In this document: piece by piece, positions 44,483-53,593 of the stretch
Layout of the letters: each line of letters starts with the position of its first letter
How positions within the stretch are numbered: position 1 is the stretch's first letter
NCBI RefSeq assembly: GCF_900103125.1
Contig: NZ_FNJV01000001.1
Location: forward strand, 372,001-436,000
Origin: Mucilaginibacter sp. OK268
GTDB lineage: Bacteria > Bacteroidota > Bacteroidia > Sphingobacteriales > Sphingobacteriaceae
Direction: 5' to 3'
DNA: 64,000 bases
Notes under the pieces: generated by a model
Database searches by the model: none
What the model saw: the letters and a program-made list of their open reading frames with translations, nothing else
What the model was told of the DNA's origin: nothing
Translations under genes and position numbers: made by a program

Positions 44483-47239
44483 ATGAAAAGGATATTCACA
44501 TATCTCATTTTGGCTGCTGCGGTTATTGTAAACTGCCCCGGCAATTGCTATGCGGATAGCCGCATCGGTTTACAAAACCTGCGCTGTGAAATGCTGAACA
44601 ATCCTTTAGGCATCGGCACAATAAAGCCTCGCTTAAGCTGGCAGATCACAAGTGATGCTCGTAACACAAACCAGGTAGCCTATCAAATCCTGGTAGCTTC
44701 AACTCCCGAAAAGTTAACAGCAGGGCGGGGTGACCTGTGGGATTCGCATAAAGTGAGTTCTGATGCATCTGTTATGGTTAACTACTCGGGTAAGGCGTTA
44801 GATAGCCGTGCAGCGTGTTACTGGAAAGTTAGGGTGTGGACTAACAATGGTGCAACGGCCTGGAGCAAACCGGCAAAATGGAGTGTAGGCCTTTTAAACC
44901 CCACCGACTGGAAAGCCAAATGGATAGGCTGCGACCGCGGTTTTGCCTGGGATAGCGTATCGAAGTTTTCCCGTCTTTCGGCGCGGTATTACCGTTGCCA
45001 GTTTGATTTGAAGCCGGGCATTAAAAAAGCTACGGCTTATATAGTTGGTCTTGGCCATTACGAATTATATGTGAACGGTCAACTCCTTGGTGACCAGGTC
45101 CTGGCCCAGGCCCCTACGGATTATACCCAATCTGTCAAGTACAACACGTTTGATGTTACAGATCACTTGAAAAAAGGTGACAATGCCATCGGAACGGTAT
45201 TGGGCAATGGCCGCTATTTTACCATGCGCCCAAAATACAAGCCTAAAAAGATCAAGGAGTTTGGTTTTCCAAAAATGTTGCTGCAACTGGAGGTAGAATA
45301 TAATGATGGTACAAAGCAAACCATCATAAGCGATAACAACTGGAAATTCACTGCCGATGGCCCTATCCGTACCAATAACGAGTATGATGGCGAGGAATAC
45401 GATGCCACCAAAGAATTTCCGGGATGGAGCAAGCCAGGCTTTGATGACAGCCAATGGCTTAAGGCCGAATTAGTACAGGCACCCGGCGGCAAGCTTGATG
45501 CGCAGATGAACGAGCCCATCAGGGTAATGGATACCATCAAACCCATCGGCATCAATCAATTGAAAAAAGATGTATGGATCCTGGATCTGGGGCAAAACAT
45601 GGCCGGTTGGCTTCAAATGCGGGTGAAAGGGAACAGGGGCGATAAAGTAACCCTTCGATATGCCGAAACCGTGCAGCCTAACAATGAGCTTTATGTAGCC
45701 AATCTGCGCGACGCCAAAGTAACCGATGTGTATACGCTGAAAGGTGGAGCAGAAGAGATCTGGCACCCCGTATTTGTGTATCACGGATTCCGGTATGTGG
45801 AGATCAGCGGTTATCCCGGTAAGCCCGAATTAAATGATTTTGAGGGACATGTTGTTTACGATGCCTTGCCGACCATCGGCCATTTCGAAACATCCAACGA
45901 TATCGTCAACAAGATTTATCATAATGCTTATTGGGGAATATTGAGCAACTATAAAGGTATGCCGGTTGATTGCCCGCAGCGTAACGAACGGATGCCATGG
46001 CTGGGCGACCGTGCTGTTGGTTCGCTGGGCGAAAGTTTTGTGTTCGCCAACGATAATTTCTATGCCAAATGGCTGGATGATATCGCGCAATCGCAGAAGC
46101 CGGACGGCGCTATACCGGACGTAGCCCCGGCCTACTGGAATTATTACAGCGATAACATGACCTGGCCTGGCACTTATATTTTGGTGGCCGATATGCTTTA
46201 CCGGCAGTTTGCGGATAAAGCGCCTATCGAAAAGAACTATGCCTCCATGAAAAAGTGGATGGATTACATGCGGTTTAAATACATGAAAAACAACATTGTC
46301 ACCAAAGATAAATATGGCGACTGGTGCGTACCTCCTGAATCTCCGGAGCTGATCCATGCCAAAGATTCTTCGCTTAACACCGATGGGCAACTGATCGCGA
46401 CAGCTTACTATTACAATCTTTCGGGCCTGATGGAAAAGTTTGCCCGTATGCTGCACAAACCTGCTGATGCGCAGTTTTTCGCCACAATAAAACAGAATAT
46501 CGGTAAAGCATTTAATGATAAATACTTTGATAAAACCACGTCAAAATACAGCAATAATACAGTTACGGCCAATCTGCTGCCGATGTATTTCGGGATCACT
46601 CCAACTGCCAATAAACAAGCTGTATTTAAAAATATAGTAGCAAAAATAAATGACGCTCATGACCATATCAGCACGGGCGTTATTGGCACCCAATGGCTCA
46701 TGCGGGGGCTTACCGAATTTGGTCGCCCTGACCTGGCCTGGAGGATAGCCTCCAATACAACTTACCCGAGCTGGGGTTATATGGCCAACAGGGGCGCAAC
46801 CACTATTTGGGAATTGTGGAACGGTGATACCGCTAACCCGGCTATGAACTCCCGTAACCACATTATGCTGCTGGGCGATCTGATTGCCTGGTTTTACCAG
46901 GACATAGCCGGTATAAAAACAGTTAATGCCGGTTTTAAGCAATTGGTTATGCAGCCCGCAATTACTGGCGAATTGGATAGTGTTAATGCCTCGTACCAAA
47001 CGCCTTATGGCCTTGTGCGCAGTAATTATACCAGCACCAAAAAAAGTTTTAACTGGCATGTCACTGTGCCGCCAAATAGTTCGGCCCGGGTTTATGTGCC
47101 TGCAAAAAATATAAGTGAAGTAACCGAGGGCGGGGCTAAAATATTAGGGATAAAAGAAATTAAGCCCCTGAAGATGGAAAATGGCCGTGCCATTTTGAGC
47201 ATAGGTTCAGGTGATTATGATTTTGAAGCTAAGTATTAA
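44483..47239 (+). CDS. GH78 alpha-L-rhamnosidase (second copy)
   Basis: Exported GH78, 918 residues. N-terminal domains: LRCEMLNNPLGIGTIKPRL, KVRVWTNNGATAWSKPAKW, YNTFDVTDHLKKGDNAIGTV. Catalytic (alpha/alpha)6 domain: PVDCPQRNERMPWLGDRAVG and QKPDGAIPDVAPAYW; C-terminal NRGATTIWELWNGD. The catalytic loop DCPQRNERMPWLGD differs clearly from DCPHREKLGWLEE of the first copy and IDGIKRDRWIWSGD of the third, so the three should serve different linkages. Overall length equals the first copy, so the two are paralogues rather than recent duplicates. Confidence 0.93.
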   Translation: MKRIFTYLILAAAVIVNCPGNCYADSRIGLQNLRCEMLNNPLGIGTIKPRLSWQITSDARNTNQVAYQILVASTPEKLTAGRGDLWDSHKVSSDASVMVNYSGKALDSRAACYWKVRVWTNNGATAWSKPAKWSVGLLNPTDWKAKWIGCDRGFAWDSVSKFSRLSARYYRCQFDLKPGIKKATAYIVGLGHYELYVNGQLLGDQVLAQAPTDYTQSVKYNTFDVTDHLKKGDNAIGTVLGNGRYFTMRPKYKPKKIKEFGFPKMLLQLEVEYNDGTKQTIISDNNWKFTADGPIRTNNEYDGEEYDATKEFPGWSKPGFDDSQWLKAELVQAPGGKLDAQMNEPIRVMDTIKPIGINQLKKDVWILDLGQNMAGWLQMRVKGNRGDKVTLRYAETVQPNNELYVANLRDAKVTDVYTLKGGAEEIWHPVFVYHGFRYVEISGYPGKPELNDFEGHVVYDALPTIGHFETSNDIVNKIYHNAYWGILSNYKGMPVDCPQRNERMPWLGDRAVGSLGESFVFANDNFYAKWLDDIAQSQKPDGAIPDVAPAYWNYYSDNMTWPGTYILVADMLYRQFADKAPIEKNYASMKKWMDYMRFKYMKNNIVTKDKYGDWCVPPESPELIHAKDSSLNTDGQLIATAYYYNLSGLMEKFARMLHKPADAQFFATIKQNIGKAFNDKYFDKTTSKYSNNTVTANLLPMYFGITPTANKQAVFKNIVAKINDAHDHISTGVIGTQWLMRGLTEFGRPDLAWRIASNTTYPSWGYMANRGATTIWELWNGDTANPAMNSRNHIMLLGDLIAWFYQDIAGIKTVNAGFKQLVMQPAITGELDSVNASYQTPYGLVRSNYTSTKKSFNWHVTVPPNSSARVYVPAKNISEVTEGGAKILGIKEIKPLKMENGRAILSIGSGDYDFEAKY

Positions 47240-47251
47240 AGAAACATCGAT

Positions 47252-47977
47252 ATGAAAAAATTAAATATTGCGGGTATTATGCTGATTGCATTGCTTTCGC
47301 TTTCAAGCACTGTTAATGCTCAGGAACAGCAGGCGGCCAAATCAATTCCAACGCCGGAGACCCAGGCCAAAGCCGATGCCGAAGTTGATAAAAAAGCTAC
47401 CGATTGGGTTGCCTCCTTGTCCCTTACCGATACAGCAAAGACTATCCGTGTAAAAAATGTAATAGCAACCCACCTTAAGGCAATCCGCGATTGGAACAAC
47501 AACCATTCATATGAAATGGTTCCCGCAGGTATTGACCCTGCAACGGGCAAGATGCTGAGCACAATGGACAGGCAGATCATCATCAATTCGTCCCTGCCGA
47601 AATCTGTTCACGAAAACCTGATGGCCGGTTTACGTGCCGATTTAACCGAAGAGCAGGTGGAAAATGTGCTTGATAAATATACCATCGGTAAGGTGGCTTT
47701 TACTTTGGCCGGCTACAAATCCATAATACCTGATCTGACGACTGTTGAAGAGGCAACCATTCTCGCTAACCTGAAACAGGCCCGCGAACAGGCCGTGGAT
47801 TTTAAAAATATCAAACAGGTATCGGCCATATTCGAAATCTACAAAACCAAAAACGAACAATACCTCAACAGCAACGGCCGTAACTGGCACAAGCTATATG
47901 GCGATTACACCAAGGCCATCATTGCAAAAAAGGCTGCTGATAAAGCGGCAAAAGATAAAGCTGTCACTCAAAAATAA
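47252..47977 (+). CDS. DUF3826-family exported protein (second copy)
   Basis: A 241-residue exported protein, signal peptide ending STVNAQ. It shares the plan of the protein at 25041: ADAEVDKKATDWVASL, KTIRVKNVIATHLKAIRDWN, LTEEQVENVLDKYTIGKVAFTL start, a middle ATILANLKQAREQAVDF and an ending RNWHKLYGDYTKAI followed by a Lys/Ala tail. Identity to the first copy is low. DUF3826 has no known function to me; it recurs next to pectin enzymes. Sits between GH78 and the sialidase-fold gene with 12 and 7 bp gaps. Confidence 0.7.
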   Translation: MKKLNIAGIMLIALLSLSSTVNAQEQQAAKSIPTPETQAKADAEVDKKATDWVASLSLTDTAKTIRVKNVIATHLKAIRDWNNNHSYEMVPAGIDPATGKMLSTMDRQIIINSSLPKSVHENLMAGLRADLTEEQVENVLDKYTIGKVAFTLAGYKSIIPDLTTVEEATILANLKQAREQAVDFKNIKQVSAIFEIYKTKNEQYLNSNGRNWHKLYGDYTKAIIAKKAADKAAKDKAVTQK

Positions 47978-47984
47978 TAATACG

Positions 47985-49115
47985 ATGCTAAAAAAGATCT
48001 TGTTTATCAGTATCGGGGCTTGCCTATTCATAGCTAATGCATTTGCCCAAAATCCATGGCGCAAGGGCATTATCAAAGATGAGTTTATTTATGAGAAAGC
48101 ACCTTACCCGGAATGCCACGCGGCAACCATCGCCGAAACACCAAACGGCCTTGTAGCCTCATGGTTCGGAGGCACTAAGGAGCGCAACCCCGATGTATGT
48201 ATCTGGGTGAGCCGTTTTGTTAATGGCATATGGACGGAAGGTATTAATGTTGCCAACGGCATCCAAAACGATACCTTACGCTATGCCTGCTGGAACCCGG
48301 TACTATATCAGGTACCCAAAGGTGAATTACAGCTTTATTATAAAATAGGCCCAAGTCCGGCAAAATGGAAGGGTTTTATAAAAACATCCAAAGACGGCGG
48401 CATTAGCTGGTCGGAGCAGAAAGCTTTGCCAGAAGGCTTTTTAGGGCCGATCAAAAACAAACCTGTGTTATTGAAAGATGGCACATTGCTGAGCCCGGTA
48501 AGCACGGAAGGTAAAGCATGGCAGGTACATTTTGAAGCCACTAAAGACTTCGGCAAAAACTGGACGATGATAGGCCCGATCAGTGACGGTAAAGACATGA
48601 AAGCCATACAGCCGAGTATTTTAACTTATAAAGATGGCAGGTTGCAGGCGCTTTGCCGCAGCCAGAACAGGGCTATTCTCAGCACATGGTCTAAAGATAA
48701 TGGACAAACATGGTCTGCTTTGGAGAAAACTTCATTGCCAAATAATAACTCCGGTACAGATGCGGTGACATTAAAAGACGGTCGGCAGCTATTGGTTTAC
48801 AACCATGTTTTGCCGCCGGGAAATCTGGCCAAAGGTGCCCGTACACCGCTTAATGTGGCTGTTTCCAAAGATGGTGTTACGTGGTATGCGGCGTTGATTT
48901 TGGAGGATTCGCCTATCAGCCAGTATTCTTATCCATCGGTTATCCAAACTTCGGATGGTATGGTACATGTGGTTTATACCTGGCGCCGGCAAAAGATAAA
49001 GCATGTGGTTATTGACCCTTCAAAGTTGGAGCTGAAAGAAATAAAAGATGGTATTTGGCCTAAGGTGGAGGGTTATACACTTCCGGTGGCCAGTGGTGAA
49101 ACTAAGGATTTGTAA
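47985..49115 (+). CDS. Sialidase-fold (BNR_2-type) exported protein
   Basis: A 376-residue exported six-bladed propeller; ATG 47985 begins MLKKILFISIGACLF, and an upstream in-frame ATG at 47898 lies inside the preceding gene and is rejected. Blades show FIYEKAPYPECHAATIAE, PNGLVASWFGGTKERNPDV, IKTSKDGGISWSEQKALP, FEATKDFGKNWTMIGPI, LSTWSKDNGQTWSALEKTS and NVAVSKDGVTWYAALIL, i.e. several Asp-boxes. No FRIP motif is present, so true sialidase activity is unlikely; plants and Bacteroidota have many such uncharacterised proteins. In RG-II, Kdo and Dha linkages chemically resemble sialosides, so a hydrolase for them is a testable idea. Last gene before a 259 bp gap. Confidence 0.65.
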   Translation: MLKKILFISIGACLFIANAFAQNPWRKGIIKDEFIYEKAPYPECHAATIAETPNGLVASWFGGTKERNPDVCIWVSRFVNGIWTEGINVANGIQNDTLRYACWNPVLYQVPKGELQLYYKIGPSPAKWKGFIKTSKDGGISWSEQKALPEGFLGPIKNKPVLLKDGTLLSPVSTEGKAWQVHFEATKDFGKNWTMIGPISDGKDMKAIQPSILTYKDGRLQALCRSQNRAILSTWSKDNGQTWSALEKTSLPNNNSGTDAVTLKDGRQLLVYNHVLPPGNLAKGARTPLNVAVSKDGVTWYAALILEDSPISQYSYPSVIQTSDGMVHVVYTWRRQKIKHVVIDPSKLELKEIKDGIWPKVEGYTLPVASGETKDL

Positions 49116-49216
49116 GGTGGAGAAAATGGCAGCAAGTTGAACGGGGTATCATACTGATGCCCTCGAAGCATGGTGGGCAGACCTTTACGCGCGACCCTCT
49201 GACAGGCAGGCTAAGG

Positions 49217-49243
49217 CTTACGAAGTTTTTAAAACATCGTAAG
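49217..49243. repeat. Near-perfect palindrome after the sialidase-fold gene
   Basis: CTTACGAAGTTTT (49217-49229) and AAAACATCGTAAG (49231-49243) are inverted arms with one mismatch around a single base. It lies 100 bp after the stop at 49115 and before a second palindrome. It may act as a terminator or be part of a dispersed element. Confidence 0.45.
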
Positions 49244-49276
49244 TCGGGACTTTATTTGATTGATTGTTTAAATGTA

Positions 49277-49356
49277 TAGACGCATTACATGCGTCTCCCG
49301 TGAGCAAATTAATTGTAAAGCCACTTGTCCTAAAGGAGACGCATGTGATGCGTCTA
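49277..49356. repeat. Inverted 22 bp REP-like pair upstream of the CE19-like gene
   Basis: Arms at 49277-49298 and 49335-49356 are reverse complements with one mismatch. Each arm is itself a small palindrome (GACGCATTACATGCGTC and GACGCATGTGATGCGTC). This is the classic look of REP doublets. With 49217-49243 it accounts for most of the gap 49116-49374; no gene is seen there. The frame open from 49264 is repeat-derived, so the downstream gene is started at 49375. Confidence 0.65.
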
Positions 49357-49374
49357 CACAAAAAAAATAAAGCG

Positions 49375-50775
49375 ATGAAAAAACTAATCTACATACAACT
49401 AACCTGCCTCACAACAATGTGTTTCACTGCCCATGCGCAGCAAACAACAGACGCCATGTACAGGAAAACCCTGAAAGATGTGCTTAATGAGGTACAGGAA
49501 AAATACCACGTAAAGATCAAATATACCCCTGCGCAGGTAAATGATAAATGGGTTAACTATGCCCAGTGGCGTTTCAGGGCCAATGTAGATACCACGCTGG
49601 CCAATATCCTTACTCCGCTCGATTTAAAAGTGAATAAGGAAGCCCTAGGCAGGTACAAACTGAAGGAATATGAATACTTCCGCTGGTCGGTAAGCGATGG
49701 CTGGAAGGAGCTTGACAGAATAGCCGCCCAATACCACGACCGGGATAGCTGGGAACAACGTAAAGCGATACTGAAACCCCAATTGTATAAAGCTTTGGAA
49801 CTATCGCTCTTGCCTGCTAAACCTGCTTCAAAACCCATCATCACACCTAAACGGATCTATGACGGTTACACGGTTGAGAATATCGCTATCGAAATTTTGC
49901 CTGGGTTGTACATCAACGGCTCTCTTTATAAACCATCCAAAATAAAAGGAAAGATCCCGGTGATCTTAAGTCCTGATGGGCATTGGGAACACCAGCGTTA
50001 CCGCGCCGATTGCCAGATCCGTTGTGCCTCGCTGGCGCGGATGGGGGCTATGGCTTATAGCTATGACCTTTTTGCCTGGGGCGAATCCCTGCTGCAATTT
50101 AAGGATGAAGATCATCGTCGCAGCCTGGCACAAACTATCCAGGCACTTGGCGCTATCCGGATCCTGGATTATGTGCTATCGCTTAAGGAAACCGATCCTG
50201 AACGGGTGGCAATTAGCGGAGGCTCGGGCGGTGGAAGCCATACCGTGTTAATGACTGCCATGGATGACCGGATCAAACTAAGTGCTCCTGTTGTATCGGT
50301 ATCATCTTATTTTTATGGGGGATGCCCTTGCGAAAGCGGGATGCCAATTCACCAATGCGGCAACGGGACTGATAATGTAGAAATAGCTGCCATGGCTGCA
50401 CCGCGCCCGCAATTACTGATCTCCGACGGGCAAGACTGGACAGCCAATATGCCCGAACATGATTTTCCTTACCTCCAAAAAATGTACGGCTATTACGGTG
50501 CTGCCAATAAAGTAGAAAATGTACATCTGCCCAATGAAGGCCATGATTTTGGTCCTTCAAAAAGAGCGGCGTTGTACGCCTTTATAGCCAAAAACTTTCA
50601 TCTCGACATTAATAAAATTAAAGATAGTAAAGGTGGTTTCGATGATGGAAAGGTCACCATTGAAAAAGAACCCGCTATGTATGTATTTGGTGATAAAGGC
50701 GAAAAACTCCCATCGAATGCTATAAAGGGATTTGAGCAATTGGAAAAAGTATTTGGACAGGCAACAAAAAAATAA
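49375..50775 (+). CDS. Alpha/beta-hydrolase esterase with STN-like N-terminus (CE19 pectin methylesterase candidate)
   Basis: A 466-residue exported esterase. After the signal peptide (TAHAQQ) residues about 25-110 resemble the STN domain of secretins and TonB receptors (LKDVLNEVQEKYHVKIKY, TTLANILTPLDLKV). The alpha/beta hydrolase follows: VILSPDGHW, nucleophile Ser284 in ISGGSGGGSH, an acidic residue in LLISDGQDW and His in NEGHDFG. Cysteines in YGGCPCESGMPIHQCG may form disulfides. It resembles acetylxylan-esterase-like proteins that include CE19, founded on an RG-II pectin methylesterase. That context supports demethylation of galacturonate before PL1 action; acetylesterase is the alternative. 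Ends 3 bp before the next gene. Confidence 0.65.
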   Translation: MKKLIYIQLTCLTTMCFTAHAQQTTDAMYRKTLKDVLNEVQEKYHVKIKYTPAQVNDKWVNYAQWRFRANVDTTLANILTPLDLKVNKEALGRYKLKEYEYFRWSVSDGWKELDRIAAQYHDRDSWEQRKAILKPQLYKALELSLLPAKPASKPIITPKRIYDGYTVENIAIEILPGLYINGSLYKPSKIKGKIPVILSPDGHWEHQRYRADCQIRCASLARMGAMAYSYDLFAWGESLLQFKDEDHRRSLAQTIQALGAIRILDYVLSLKETDPERVAISGGSGGGSHTVLMTAMDDRIKLSAPVVSVSSYFYGGCPCESGMPIHQCGNGTDNVEIAAMAAPRPQLLISDGQDWTANMPEHDFPYLQKMYGYYGAANKVENVHLPNEGHDFGPSKRAALYAFIAKNFHLDINKIKDSKGGFDDGKVTIEKEPAMYVFGDKGEKLPSNAIKGFEQLEKVFGQATKK

Positions 50776-50778
50776 ACT

Positions 50779-51663
50779 ATGAAAAACAGATTGATCCCGG
50801 GGTTGTGGATAGGATTAATGATGTGTGCTTTTGGCCCACCGTCGGTTGCACAAACGGTATCAAAGCAACGCTATAAAGTAGCGGTCGTTGATCTGATGAT
50901 CCTTAAACGGCAAAAGTTAGGGGCGTTTCAGCTGGTTAAAGATATCGGTGCGGATGGCGTTGAGGTAGATATGGGTGGTCTTGGCGACCGCGAAACTTTT
51001 GATAACCAACTGGCCAATGATTCCATTAAAAAAGTATTCCAGAAAAAGGCAAAAGAGCTGGATTTGGAGATCCCTTCCATGGGCATGACCGGCTTTTTCG
51101 CTCAGTCATTTGCCGAGCGGCCAACAGCGATTAAGGCGGTTACTGATTGCATCAACACTATGAAACAAATGGGCGTTAAGGTTGGCTTTTTGCCGATGGG
51201 CGTAAAGGGCGATTTAGTGAAATTTCCTGAATTGCGGCCCGCTATTGTTGCCCGCTTAAAGGAGGTCGGCAAAATAGCCGAAAAGGCGGGTGTTGTAATA
51301 GGCATTGAAACCGCGCTGGATGCCAAAGGCGAATTACAGCTACTCAAAGATGTAGGCTCATTAGCTATTAAAAGCTATTTCAATTTTGAAAATGCTATCA
51401 GGAACGGTCGCGATTTGAGCAGCGAGCTTAAGGTGTTGGGCAAAAATAATATCGTTCAGATCCATTGCACTAATGATGATGGTGTTTGGCTGCAAAATGA
51501 TCCAAAAATAAATATGGAGCAAGTAAAGGCTACTTTGGATAAAATGGGCTGGACGGGCTGGCTGGTTATCGAACGCTCACGCGACGCCAAAGACCCGCGC
51601 AATGTAAAGTGGAATTTCAGCGCCAATACCACATATGTAAAGTCAATATTTCAAACTAACTAA
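50779..51663 (+). CDS. Exported sugar isomerase/epimerase-like TIM-barrel protein
   Basis: A 294-residue AP-endonuclease-2/xylose-isomerase-like barrel with a signal peptide (PPSVAQ). Seen: GAFQLVKDIGADGVEVDMGG, IPSMGMTGFFAQSF, AEKAGVVIGIETALDA with a candidate metal-binding Glu, NIVQIHCTNDDGVWLQ with candidate His/Asp ligands, and GWLVIERSRD. Cytoplasmic relatives isomerise sugars or sugar acids; here the export signal places it in the periplasm. Exported members of this group are common in Bacteroidota and not well understood. Could convert a released unusual sugar before uptake. Confidence 0.75.
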   Translation: MKNRLIPGLWIGLMMCAFGPPSVAQTVSKQRYKVAVVDLMILKRQKLGAFQLVKDIGADGVEVDMGGLGDRETFDNQLANDSIKKVFQKKAKELDLEIPSMGMTGFFAQSFAERPTAIKAVTDCINTMKQMGVKVGFLPMGVKGDLVKFPELRPAIVARLKEVGKIAEKAGVVIGIETALDAKGELQLLKDVGSLAIKSYFNFENAIRNGRDLSSELKVLGKNNIVQIHCTNDDGVWLQNDPKINMEQVKATLDKMGWTGWLVIERSRDAKDPRNVKWNFSANTTYVKSIFQTN

Positions 51664-51670
51664 ACCATAA

Positions 51671-53593
51671 ATGAAGCGCTGCCGCATAGTTGTTTTGATG
51701 CTCCTGTCAAATTTTATTTTGACCGGTAGCGTTTTTGCGGCCGAGATTTGGGTATCGCCAAAAGGCTCCGATAAAAATAGCGGAACCCAGCAGCAACCGC
51801 TGGCAACCGTAGCTATGGCACTCCGAAAAGCCCGTGAACTGAGGCGATTAAATGATGAACCGATAAAAGGCGGCATCTATATTAAAGTATTAGCGGGAGT
51901 TTACCAGTTAGCTGAACCTTTATTTGTCCGCCCGGAAGATTCAGGTACAGCCGATAGCCCGACCATTATTGAAGGTGAAGGTATAGGCAAAACCGTTTTA
52001 AGCGGCGGCGTTACTGTAACGGGATGGCGTAAAGTAAATACAGTGATTCCCGGTTTGCCCGCCGAAGCTAAAGGCAAAGTTTGGGAAGTAGATGCGCCAA
52101 TGATTGGCGATGAACCTTTACAATTCAGACAGCTTTGGGTAAATAACGTAAAGGCGATCCGCGCTCGTGATACCGATGCCCCGGTAATGAACCGCATTCT
52201 TTCCTGGGATCACAAAACCGAAACCTGTATTATTCCATCAGCGGCTTCGCTGGATGCCTCACATATCAGTGGCATGGAAATGTTTATTCACCAATGGTGG
52301 GCAATTGCCATTTTGCGGGTTAAGGCTGTTAAAGTAATGGGGGATAGTGCCCGCTTATCGTTTTACCAGCCAGAAAGCCGCATCCAGTCGGAGCACCCAT
52401 GGCCCGCACCATGGATCTCCAAAAAAACGGGCAATTCGGCATTTTATCTTAGCAATGCTATCGGTTTTTTGAACCACCCGGGTGAGTGGTATCATGATCG
52501 CGTGGCCAATAAGATCTATTATATCCCACGCAAAGGCGAGGATCTGCAAACAGCTATTGTGGCTGTGCCGGAACTGGAAACATTAGTAAAAATGGAAGGC
52601 ACTCTTGACCGCCCGGTAAATTATTTCGGCTTTAAAAATATCAGTTTTGAGCACAGCAGCTGGCTTCGGCCATCAAAAGAGGGTTTAGTACCTCACCAGG
52701 CCGGGATGTATATGCTGGATGCTTACAAGTTAAAAGTCCCCGGCACGCCGGATAAAAAAGGGCTGGAAAACCAGGCATGGGTAGGTCGACCGAAAGCTGC
52801 TGTCGAGGTGGCTTATGCATCGCACATCGCTTTTGATGGTTGCGGTTTTGAACATATGGCCTCAACTGGGCTGGATTTTAAACGCGGTATGCATAATGAT
52901 GTGGTTAAGGGATGTCTGTTTAAAGATATCGGCGGTACGGCAGTCCTCGACGGTATATATTCCGATGAGGCACAGGAAGTTCACCTGCCTTATAATCCAA
53001 CTGATAAACGGGAGATCTGCACCAATGATACCATCGCCAATAACCTGATAATTGATGCCACTAATGAAGATTGGGGATGCGTTGGCATTGGTGCGGGTTA
53101 TGTAAAAGGCATCAGCATAACGCATAACGAGGTCTGTGATGTAAACTACACCGGCATCAGCATGGGTTGGGGCTGGACAAAGACTATCAATGCCATGAGC
53201 GATAACCGCATCATGGCCAACAAAATTCATCATTATGCCCGTAATATGTATGATGTGGCCGGCATCTATACGCTCTCGGCCCAGCCCGGTTCGGTGATCA
53301 GCAATAACTATGTCGACAGCATTTACAAAGCCCCTTACGCGCATGACCCGCAGCATTGGTTTTACCTGTATACCGACGAGGGCTCGTCATACATCACGCT
53401 AAAAAACAACTGGTGCCCGGCCGATAAATTCCTCAAGAATGCAAACGGCCCCGGCAATGTTTGGGAAAATAATGGTCCGCAGGTTGATGTGGTCATCAAA
53501 AATGCCGCCGGGTTGGAAGTGCCTTATCGCTACCTGTTCCAATACAGATCAATAAATCGGGACAACCGGCCAATCAATCATAAAACAGAATGA
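51671..53593 (+). CDS. GH141 family beta-helix glycosidase (alpha-L-fucosidase candidate)
   Basis: A 640-residue exported parallel beta-helix protein. It starts after the signal with AEIWVSPKGSDKNSGTQQQP and has the helix coils KVLAGVYQLAEPLFVRPED, FEHMASTGLDFKRGMHNDVV, FKDIGGTAVLDGIYSDEAQE and, most diagnostic, ISITHNEVCDVNYTGISMGW followed by GWT and MYDVAGIYTLSAQPGSVI. This is the GH141 pattern, a family containing the RG-II alpha-L-fucosidase that acts on chain A as well as xylanases. Acidic residues at DVAGIY and DEAQE are possible catalytic groups. The gene overlaps the next by ATGA. With GH140 and GH95 it supports RG-II as target. Confidence 0.82.
   Translation: MKRCRIVVLMLLSNFILTGSVFAAEIWVSPKGSDKNSGTQQQPLATVAMALRKARELRRLNDEPIKGGIYIKVLAGVYQLAEPLFVRPEDSGTADSPTIIEGEGIGKTVLSGGVTVTGWRKVNTVIPGLPAEAKGKVWEVDAPMIGDEPLQFRQLWVNNVKAIRARDTDAPVMNRILSWDHKTETCIIPSAASLDASHISGMEMFIHQWWAIAILRVKAVKVMGDSARLSFYQPESRIQSEHPWPAPWISKKTGNSAFYLSNAIGFLNHPGEWYHDRVANKIYYIPRKGEDLQTAIVAVPELETLVKMEGTLDRPVNYFGFKNISFEHSSWLRPSKEGLVPHQAGMYMLDAYKLKVPGTPDKKGLENQAWVGRPKAAVEVAYASHIAFDGCGFEHMASTGLDFKRGMHNDVVKGCLFKDIGGTAVLDGIYSDEAQEVHLPYNPTDKREICTNDTIANNLIIDATNEDWGCVGIGAGYVKGISITHNEVCDVNYTGISMGWGWTKTINAMSDNRIMANKIHHYARNMYDVAGIYTLSAQPGSVISNNYVDSIYKAPYAHDPQHWFYLYTDEGSSYITLKNNWCPADKFLKNANGPGNVWENNGPQVDVVIKNAAGLEVPYRYLFQYRSINRDNRPINHKTE

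Noticed and set aside
45830..46456. Long minus-strand frames over GH78, GH2 and other genes
   Set aside because: They are antisense shadows of strong coding sequences with no recognisable domain.
47898..47984. N-terminal extension of the sialidase-fold protein
   Set aside because: It lies inside the preceding DUF3826 gene and precedes a proper signal peptide at 47985.
47985..49115. True sialidase
   Set aside because: No FRIP motif and no sialate catabolic genes nearby; only the fold is supported.
49264..49374. N-terminal extension of the esterase
   Set aside because: The codons are made by a REP-like inverted repeat; the signal peptide begins at 49375.
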